A stretch of DNA of 64,000 bases from Fuerstiella sp. (lineage in GTDB: Bacteria; Planctomycetota; Planctomycetia; Planctomycetales; Planctomycetaceae), in assembly GCA_029245955.1 (NCBI GenBank), contig JAQWOH010000014.1:42249-106248 (forward strand), given 5' to 3'. The notes below the pieces were generated by a model, which was not told the DNA's origin, did not search any database, and saw only the letters and a list, made by a program, of their open reading frames with translations. This document shows, one piece after another, positions 57,793-64,000 of this stretch; the first letter of the stretch is position 1, and each line of letters starts with the position of its first letter. A program made the translations under genes and the position numbers.

Positions 57793-60573
57793 ATGCAGGT
57801 CAATTCACGCCCAGGCAGGTTTATCCACACGGTCACTTGTCTGTTGGTGGCGTTGCTGCTGCCGACGATGTCCGGCTGTAAACGCAGTGAGTGGAGCCAG
57901 CGTGCGGACGAAGAATCGTATTCGGCAATCGCGGAAAAACAGAACGATGAGCGATGGCTGTTGCCCCGCATCGACATCAACCCTGACCCCCGAAGTCGAT
58001 TTTACGACGAGTACGACAATCCGGATTGTCAGCCGTTGCCGCCGGATGATCCTGCCGCCCACCAGTACATGCACTGCGTGAACGGAATTAACGGCTATAA
58101 AAAGTGGCACGAACACGGTGACGCTTCCAGCGTTGAAAACCTGAGCTGGCTGTCGCCATATACGGAGCTGGTCAACAGTGCGAATCCTGTTGACGGACAC
58201 GCGGCCGTTGAAATTTCAATGCTGACGCTCAACGACGCAGTAAGCCTCGCGTACATCCATAGCCGCACTTACCAGACGCAACTGGAAAGCGTCTACCTGC
58301 AAGCACTTCAACTGACCGGCCAGCGATATCTGCTGGGAAGCAGGTTTCATCTTGGACCACTCGGCTCGGGCGGAGCTTTCTTCCGCGGCCGAAACGGACG
58401 CGGATTGGCGGGGACACCGAATCAGTCCCTCACCCACGGACTTGGTATTCAAAGATTGATGCCCGGGGGAGCTCAATGGACTGTGGACATACTAAACACC
58501 ATCACGTGGAATTCATCCTCGGGGTCGGTTTCCGCACCAGGCCTGGCGTGGCAGTTGACCCAGCCGTTTCTGGCGGATGGTGGTCGCCGCGTGATTCTGG
58601 AAAATCTAACGCAGGCAGAACGCAACCTGCTGTATCAGATTCGTGATATGGCACGGTTTCGGCAAACTCTGTTCGCAGTTATTGCGACAAGTTATCTGCG
58701 TCTGCAGCAGCAGCAACAGCGAATTATCAACGAGCAGAACAACATCCGGCTGCTGAAGGAACAGATCGAAATCGCGCAGGAAGCCGACAAGCTGAGACAA
58801 GTGACGGTTTCAGACCAGCTGCTCCGATTTCCTGAGGGTGCCGAGATCCCCGAAGAGTTACTTCCGTATTTACGATATGACCCGGCGGGATTCCTTGTCT
58901 GGACGGGAGATATGACGCCAGAACGTGAACAGTTGTTGCTCGCCATCTCGGACGACCATTTGTTTCAGGCCGCCGCCAGGGAGTTGGTTCTATACAAGGA
59001 TCCCGACGTTGTCAGTCAAGGCCTGATCGATCTGATCACCAGACTCAACCAATCGGAAATCAGTCTGCAGGGTGCTGTTCTGGCGCTCGCAGATCAGCTT
59101 GATGCGTTTAAGATTGAACTTGGACTACCGCCTAACATCACGCTGACCGTTGACACTTCGTTTCTTGCACCGTTTGAGTTGATCGATTCTCAGTTATTGT
59201 CTTTGGAAACTTCGCTGAAGGATTTTGCCAAGGAACTGGGTCCCAGTTTGCTGCCTGCGCCTCAGGATGCTGACGACGTAGAACGTCTTTCGCCAAAATT
59301 TAGCGAACTGAAAGTGTACGTCCGCCGACTGCAAACGCTCAAGAACGAACTCCGTGAAGAGGGGTTGGATCGGGTGAGAGACGATTTCAAGCCCGTTAGA
59401 GACATATTGAAGGCGACAAGTGATGACCGTAACCTGCAAAATACAGGTGGACGTGGCTTTGCCTCAAGACAGGAACGGGAACGTGTGCTGAAGGATGTTG
59501 CTCGTGATTTGAAAATGTTTCGTATCAGCGACGGCGATTTCGAAACCTTTGCGGGTGTCGTCGATCTGTTGAACGAGGTTCTACAGCATGAGAGCGAGCA
59601 GGAACTGCTGGATGCGTTGGACACGAATCGCAATAAGTTCATCGGCCCGTCCGAGCTGCCAAAGGGTTGGAATGATCTGCCAATCGTCGGTACTGCGGAA
59701 CAACAGAGCGAAATAACAGTCGACCAGTTCCTCGGGGAGATTCGAGACGCCGCGATAGCAATTCGCGAGGAATTTCTGAAGGTGTCGCAGGCACTGGGCG
59801 TATTGCAGGCGGGACTGCGCGTCGAGGTGATCGCGTTGAATCGCTTCACGCTGCCAGGCGGTTTAGAAACGCCGGATATTGAAGAGGTCGTGAAAATAGG
59901 CCTTGAGAACCGCCGCGATCTGATGAATGCCCGGGCGGAAGTGATGGACCTCCGGCGTGATGTCGAACTGGCTGCTAACGCACTACTGGCACTGATGGAC
60001 CTCAACGTGAGTGGTGGAGTGGAGCTGGACGGCAATAACAGCGATCTGACCACGTCCCTGAATTTCAAATCGCCCCTGGACCACGTGCTGGAGAGGAACA
60101 CCTACCGCGCGGCGTTGATTGCCTATCAACGGGGCCGTCGGGATTACATGCTGGCAGAAGACCGTGTGAAACAGGAGATCCGAGACAGTTGGCGGCAACT
60201 CATGGTTTCGGAAAAGCAGCTGGAAATTGATCGTCAGGCCCTGCGAAATTCCGCCAGGCAGTACGATACGTCCGTTACCAGCCCTCAGGTCAGCAGTTTT
60301 TCGCTGCTGAATTCCCTCCAGTCGCTGCTGAACGCCAGCAATGGTCTTGTAAGCCGTTGGGTGACTTACGAGACAAATCGACTTAACATCTATAGAGATA
60401 TGGGTATTATGCAAGTTGACTCTACTGGGGTCTGGGAAGACAAGTTCTATCTTTCTGATGGAACCGGTCACGAAACCATGCCTGCACCGACTGAGCTGTC
60501 CCCGCAGCCACAGACGGAAACCCCGCCCCTGAACATCCCGCCTTCTCTGCAGGAGATACCCGAAGATGAATAA
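57793..60573 (+). CDS. Large TolC-type outer-membrane lipoprotein with an inserted segment and EF-hand loop
   Basis: A 926-residue outer-membrane factor. The N-terminus is a signal with lipobox-like M-S-G-C; then the usual TolC features: 'LTLNDAVSLAYIHSRTYQTQLESVYLQALQLTGQRYLL' and, much later, 'VVKIGLENRRDLMNARAEVMDLRRDVELAANALLALMDLNVSGG' and 'RNTYRAALIAYQRGRRDYMLAEDRVKQEIRDSWRQL'. Between the two OEP halves is a long (~300-residue) extra segment that contains a canonical EF-hand calcium loop (D-T-N-R-N-K-F-I-G-P-S-E at ~610-621). A usual TolC has ~450-500 residues. Its stop overlaps the adaptor gene by 8 bases, so they are coupled. Confidence 0.85.
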   Translation: MQVNSRPGRFIHTVTCLLVALLLPTMSGCKRSEWSQRADEESYSAIAEKQNDERWLLPRIDINPDPRSRFYDEYDNPDCQPLPPDDPAAHQYMHCVNGINGYKKWHEHGDASSVENLSWLSPYTELVNSANPVDGHAAVEISMLTLNDAVSLAYIHSRTYQTQLESVYLQALQLTGQRYLLGSRFHLGPLGSGGAFFRGRNGRGLAGTPNQSLTHGLGIQRLMPGGAQWTVDILNTITWNSSSGSVSAPGLAWQLTQPFLADGGRRVILENLTQAERNLLYQIRDMARFRQTLFAVIATSYLRLQQQQQRIINEQNNIRLLKEQIEIAQEADKLRQVTVSDQLLRFPEGAEIPEELLPYLRYDPAGFLVWTGDMTPEREQLLLAISDDHLFQAAARELVLYKDPDVVSQGLIDLITRLNQSEISLQGAVLALADQLDAFKIELGLPPNITLTVDTSFLAPFELIDSQLLSLETSLKDFAKELGPSLLPAPQDADDVERLSPKFSELKVYVRRLQTLKNELREEGLDRVRDDFKPVRDILKATSDDRNLQNTGGRGFASRQERERVLKDVARDLKMFRISDGDFETFAGVVDLLNEVLQHESEQELLDALDTNRNKFIGPSELPKGWNDLPIVGTAEQQSEITVDQFLGEIRDAAIAIREEFLKVSQALGVLQAGLRVEVIALNRFTLPGGLETPDIEEVVKIGLENRRDLMNARAEVMDLRRDVELAANALLALMDLNVSGGVELDGNNSDLTTSLNFKSPLDHVLERNTYRAALIAYQRGRRDYMLAEDRVKQEIRDSWRQLMVSEKQLEIDRQALRNSARQYDTSVTSPQVSSFSLLNSLQSLLNASNGLVSRWVTYETNRLNIYRDMGIMQVDSTGVWEDKFYLSDGTGHETMPAPTELSPQPQTETPPLNIPPSLQEIPEDE

Positions 60574-62608
60574 CACTAGATTTCCACGTTGTGACGTTTC
60601 GGCACGCCGTGCTACGCGCAGCGGAAGTGTACGCGGCATCGTCGGCGTTGTTCTCGCAATGCTTTGCAGTGTGGCGGCATGGAAGATTCCTGCGACCCAC
60701 GATCTGTTGGCCGGAATCTGGCAGGCCGAGCCAGGTGACTTGTCGAGCAAGTACATTCTTCATAAAGCCGATATCGGAAGCTTTCGTATTACTATCACGG
60801 AAAACGGAACCGTCGACAGCTCACAGAATTCAACACTGACCAATAGTGTTGAGGGCACGACGACGATCATCTCGATTGTGCCGGAGGGCAGCCGTGTTAA
60901 TGGACCGGTAGTATCGGAGATTGACGGTGTTGTTGAGTACGTCAATATGGAATCGGAAGCCGAACGAAGTCTTCGTGTTCGTTCTGAGGACGGCGAAGAG
61001 AAACTCTACGAATTCAGCATGACCCAGTTTACTGAAATTCTGGTTAAGGACCGTCAGCAGATCAAAGCGGGCGATTATCTGGCTGGAGACATGGTTTGCG
61101 AACTTGATTCTTCCAGCCTGGAGGAGGCAGAAAAGCAGCAGCAGATCACTGTTACCATGGCGGGGGCCGATCTCAAGAAAGCCGAGACGAATTTAAAGAT
61201 TCAGGAAACGACCAACGAAAGTGTGCTGGCGCAGGCAAAACTTAATGAGGAACTGGCCCAACTGACTCTCGAAGAGTATGCGTCAGAGGGGGGGAAATTT
61301 GAGCAGTTGGTCGGTAAAGCTCAGGGGAGCATCAAGGGGTTCGAGGAAGAACTGGCGATTTCCAAAGAAGAATACGACAAGATGCGTGACCAGGCACGTC
61401 GTGGTTATGAGAATCTTAATAAACTGGAAACGGCTCGCGTGAAGGTCATTAAGAACCTGATTGCCCTGAAACAGTCGCAGCAGGAATTCAATGTCTTGGA
61501 GAAGTTTGAGTATAAGAGGGAGTCCAAGAAGCTAGAGCAGGAAGCAAAAAACACGGTCGGCGAAACGGTCCGGGTCGCTCTGGAGGGCGAGGCAGCAATG
61601 GCTCAAATGGAGGCTGATCATGACGCGCGCAAGCTGACCATGCAGGTGGAAGAGGAAAAGCTTGCACGGTTGATTCGACAGATCAAAGCCTGTCGGCTGA
61701 TCGCCAGCCAGCAGGGAGAGGTAGTGTACGCGGGGCAACAGAGCCGTCGCAGTGAGCCTGTTGTCATCGAAGAAGGTGCCACCGTCCGCGAACGCCAGGG
61801 GATCATAAATTTGCCGGACCTGGACCAGATGAAGATTGATGCTCGGATCCACGAGTCACGCATCAGTCGGATCGTGATTGGGCAGCCGGTTGAGATATCG
61901 ATAGATGCTCTTCCCACGATCTTATATCACGGTGTGCTGGAAACAGTGTCGTCTGTCCCGGTTCCGGGCAGCTGGCCAAACACGGACCTGAAGGAATACG
62001 AGGCGGGTATTACTATCATCGACTCTCCAGAACTGGTACGTCAGTTGAAGCCCGGGATGACGGCGGAGATTCGCATCATCGTGGACGACCGGGAAGAAGA
62101 CGTGCTGCAGATTCCGGTACAATCCGTCCTTTCGCTGGCCAGCAAATTTTACACATTTGTCGCCACGGGAAGCGAAGTGGAACGCCGGGAGCTGAAGGTG
62201 GGGGATGCCAACGACGAGTACATGGAAATCATCGACGGTGTCGCAGAAGGTGATACTGTTGTGATGAATCCACGCACACACTTCTCTCGAGAAATCAACG
62301 AACTTGAGGTGCGATTGTTGGGTGACGAGGAGGACGCGCGGCCACGCGTAGCCCCGCCGGAACCAGCCGCAGGCGGCGGTGCCAAAGGTAAGAGCGGTGC
62401 CAAAGGTAAGAGCGCCGGAGCCAGGAAAAATGCCGGCGGTGGAGGAATGCCCGATCCGAAGGCGATGTTCGACAGATTGGACAAGAACAAGGATGGTGCG
62501 ATCACCAAGGACGAAGATCAGCTGCGGGGCAATTTCGCGAAATATGACAAGGATGGAGACGGCCGCATCACTCCCGAAGAACTAAAGCAGGCATTTGCTA
62601 ACCGCTAG
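60566..62608 (+). CDS. HlyD/MacA-type adaptor with C-terminal EF hands
   Basis: A 680-residue adaptor (membrane fusion protein): N-terminal anchor (~residues 18-38), lipoyl half ('SIVPEGSRVNGPVVSEIDGVVEYVN'), long coiled-coil region (~190-385, E/K/Q-rich), second lipoyl half ('CRLIASQQGEVVYAGQQ'), then beta-barrel/membrane-proximal part ('MKIDARIHESRISRIVIGQPVEISIDA', 'LKPGMTAEIRIIVDDREEDVLQIPVQSVLSL'). The C-terminus has a Gly/Lys linker (with an 18-bp tandem repeat at 62378-62413) and two canonical EF-hand loops, D-K-N-K-D-G-A-I-T-K-D-E (~639-650) and D-K-D-G-D-G-R-I-T-P-E-E (~661-672). MacA proteins normally end before this point. With the TolC-type partner this suggests calcium dependence. 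Confidence 0.9.
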   Translation: MNNTRFPRCDVSARRATRSGSVRGIVGVVLAMLCSVAAWKIPATHDLLAGIWQAEPGDLSSKYILHKADIGSFRITITENGTVDSSQNSTLTNSVEGTTTIISIVPEGSRVNGPVVSEIDGVVEYVNMESEAERSLRVRSEDGEEKLYEFSMTQFTEILVKDRQQIKAGDYLAGDMVCELDSSSLEEAEKQQQITVTMAGADLKKAETNLKIQETTNESVLAQAKLNEELAQLTLEEYASEGGKFEQLVGKAQGSIKGFEEELAISKEEYDKMRDQARRGYENLNKLETARVKVIKNLIALKQSQQEFNVLEKFEYKRESKKLEQEAKNTVGETVRVALEGEAAMAQMEADHDARKLTMQVEEEKLARLIRQIKACRLIASQQGEVVYAGQQSRRSEPVVIEEGATVRERQGIINLPDLDQMKIDARIHESRISRIVIGQPVEISIDALPTILYHGVLETVSSVPVPGSWPNTDLKEYEAGITIIDSPELVRQLKPGMTAEIRIIVDDREEDVLQIPVQSVLSLASKFYTFVATGSEVERRELKVGDANDEYMEIIDGVAEGDTVVMNPRTHFSREINELEVRLLGDEEDARPRVAPPEPAAGGGAKGKSGAKGKSAGARKNAGGGGMPDPKAMFDRLDKNKDGAITKDEDQLRGNFAKYDKDGDGRITPEELKQAFANR

Positions 62609-62733
62609 ATCCGCTTGGTTTCATCAGTGTTTTCCGGCTGAGGGACACGCCCGGGGAACGCGGCTACGTCGGCCATTGTGTGTCCATCGCAGCTCTTGCC
62701 GTATCACTAAACAACATTGCCCCCGGAACAGCT

Positions 62734-63432
62734 ATGGGATTTGCCGCACAGGTTATCGACATCCAGAAACATTACGACCTGGGTTCCGTTGTCGTAAAAG
62801 CTTTGCGCGGAGTCTCGGTGGATTTTCCGCATGGTGATTTCGTAGCCATCATGGGGTCATCGGGCAGCGGAAAAAGCACCTTGCTGAATTTGCTGGGAGC
62901 GCTTGACCGGCCGACTCATGGCGAATACATCATTGGCGATCGTCCGGTGTCATCCATTTCGGACGACGATCTGTCTGCGATTCGCAATGAGATGATTGGC
63001 TTCATTTTTCAGTCGTACAACCTGATTCCACAATACACGGTGACTGAAAATATCGAGGTGCCGTTACATTATCGCGCTGGCTATCCGTCCATTTCCGCCA
63101 AGGACCGGAAACACATCGAGGAACTTGGCGATATGGTGGGCCTTGGGGATCGTCTCGACCATCGCCCGTATCAGCTTTCAGGTGGACAGCAGCAGCGAGT
63201 TGCCATTGCTCGAGCACTCGTAAATGATCCGCAGATTATTCTGGCAGACGAACCAACCGGAAATCTGGATTCGGCGACCGAGGCCGAAATTATGGGCATG
63301 CTATGTAAACTTAACGCCGAAGGCCGCACTATTATCATGGTCACCCACGAAAACTCGGTCGCGAAGCTCGCAAAACGCCAGATTTTCATGAAGGACGGAG
63401 TTGTCGCAGGCGAAGGCCTGTTCCCTGGTTAG
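62734..63432 (+). CDS. MacB-type ABC transporter ATPase
   Basis: A ~232-residue ATPase of the MacB/LolD group: Walker A 'GSSGSGKST', '[22 protein letters not shown]' (Q-loop), signature '[14 protein letters not shown]', Walker B '[12 protein letters not shown]', and 'MVTHE' (the switch His followed by Glu). All active-site motifs are intact. ATG 62734 begins a typical '[10 protein letters not shown]' start; GTG 62680 is an alternative that adds 18 residues. Follows the adaptor gene by 125 bases. Confidence 0.92.
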   Translation: MGFAAQVIDIQKHYDLGSVVVKALRGVSVDFPHGDFVAIMGSSGSGKSTLLNLLGALDRPTHGEYIIGDRPVSSISDDDLSAIRNEMIGFIFQSYNLIPQYTVTENIEVPLHYRAGYPSISAKDRKHIEELGDMVGLGDRLDHRPYQLSGGQQQRVAIARALVNDPQIILADEPTGNLDSATEAEIMGMLCKLNAEGRTIIMVTHENSVAKLAKRQIFMKDGVVAGEGLFPG

Positions 63433-63512
63433 GAGCCTGAAGACGGTCAGCGAATGGACCGTTGTTCTCTGAGACAACTGTGCGGCCCGATTCCCGACGT
63501 ACCCCAAACGCA

Positions 63513-64000
63513 ATGCCGAATCTCATACGAACAATTCAACTTGCCATGAAGAGCCTGATGCTGCACAAGTTGCGGGCAGGTCTCACCATGCTGGGTATGG
63601 TCCTGGGAGTTTCCTCTGTGATCGCGATGCTCGCCATCGGCAGAGGTGCCAAGGAGCAGGCGCAGGCACAGGTGCTGAAACTCGGGGCGACGAACATTAT
63701 CGTTCGCAGCGTTAAACCTCCCCCGGAAAGTGCTGTAAACAGCGGTGGTGCATCAGTCCTTCGCTATGGTTTGTTGCGCAAAGATTTCGACCTGCTGAAC
63801 AAGACGATTCCTACGATCACCCAGGCCATTCCCATTCGCGAGCTGAGCAAGTCAGCTCGGCGTCGGCAACATGATATTACGGCTCGAATTGTTGGCTGTA
63901 CTGCCGATTATCTGGACATCAATCACCTGGATATGGCCCAGGGACGTTTTATCACGGACGATGACCGAAAGCAGAAGAAGAACGTCGCCGTACTTGCTGC
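63513..64000 (+). CDS. MacB-type permease, N-terminal part (gene runs off window)
   Basis: The first ~162 residues of a MacB/FtsX-type permease. ATG 63513 begins '[46 protein letters not shown]', the standard first membrane segment and following amphipathic helix of MacB permeases, and continues into the periplasmic domain ('[15 protein letters not shown]', '[15 protein letters not shown]', the 'GRFI' core). It lacks a fused ATPase domain, which is encoded separately just upstream, as in split MacB systems. The rest lies outside the window. Confidence 0.9.
   Translation, partial: MPNLIRTIQLAMKSLMLHKLRAGLTMLGMVLGVSSVIAMLAIGRGAKEQAQAQVLKLGATNIIVRSVKPPPESAVNSGGASVLRYGLLRKDFDLLNKTIPTITQAIPIRELSKSARRRQHDITARIVGCTADYLDINHLDMAQGRFITDDDRKQKKNVAVLA

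Noticed and set aside
59262..60101. Minus-strand frame of 279 codons, Ser/Arg-rich
   Set aside because: Antisense to the TolC-type gene; serine/arginine-rich composition is typical of shadows of Glu/Leu-rich coding sequence.
1..64000. tRNA, rRNA or riboswitch genes
   Set aside because: I searched by eye for T-loop-like sequences and found none with a matching acceptor stem; no gene called.

Overview
The window looks like chromosomal DNA of a planctomycete (phylum Planctomycetota). The evidence is the gene-family mix: PSCyt1/DUF1549/DUF1553 and DUF1501 proteins encoded as a pair, two PVC-type haem-binding dehydrogenase-like proteins with a C-terminal CxxCH motif, several sulfatase-type genes, a DUF1080 (3-keto-disaccharide hydrolase) protein, a DUF1559-type C-terminus on a zinc-ribbon membrane protein, and a long PurQ. 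Genus cannot be assigned from what I see. No rRNA, tRNA or CRISPR array was recognised.

Layout. 0-6.6 kb: the end of an alpha/beta-hydrolase gene, an SGNH-like hydrolase, a CCA-adding/poly(A) polymerase-type nucleotidyltransferase and a large membrane protein with a spermidine-synthase-like domain. 6.6-8.9 kb: a gene-poor stretch with short tandem repeats. 8.9-13.7 kb: a SpoIIE-type phosphatase with a degenerate receiver, purQ, an arginine-rich zinc-ribbon protein and an aldehyde dehydrogenase. 14.1-21.4 kb: a seven-gene exporter operon (TolC-type protein, Cys-rich secreted protein, FtsX permease, lipoprotein, HlyD-type adaptor, ABC ATPase, second FtsX permease).

21.6-45.2 kb is a polysaccharide/organosulfate-type accessory region. 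Intact genes encode two PVC-type cytochrome dehydrogenase-like proteins, a sulfatase, a DUF1080-LamG protein, a ceramidase-like hydrolase, an HU-type DNA-binding protein and the DUF1549/DUF1553 + DUF1501 pair. Three other genes are decayed: a Tat-exported protein of a GH32/GH43-like family, a second sulfatase, and a CocE/NonD hydrolase split by the relic of an IS5-type insertion sequence.

45.8-53.4 kb is regulatory: a csrA gene overlapping by one base an XRE/S24 (LexA/CI-like) self-cleaving-type repressor gene, behind a promoter with a perfect 8+8 bp palindrome at the expected transcription start, then, on the other strand, two receiver-HATPase proteins and a large hybrid histidine kinase in one operon. 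53.6-56.7 kb holds a zinc-ribbon/DUF1559-like membrane protein and a class II histone-deacetylase-like hydrolase. 57.8-64 kb is a second exporter operon of MacA-MacB-TolC type, whose outer-membrane component and adaptor both carry EF-hand calcium-binding loops; its permease gene runs off the window end.

The best candidates for something little described are the csrA-repressor operon with its palindrome, the two unusual exporter operons (one with Cys-rich and lipoprotein partners and two different permeases, one with EF-hand loops in two components), and the operon of paired receiver-HATPase proteins with a hybrid kinase.
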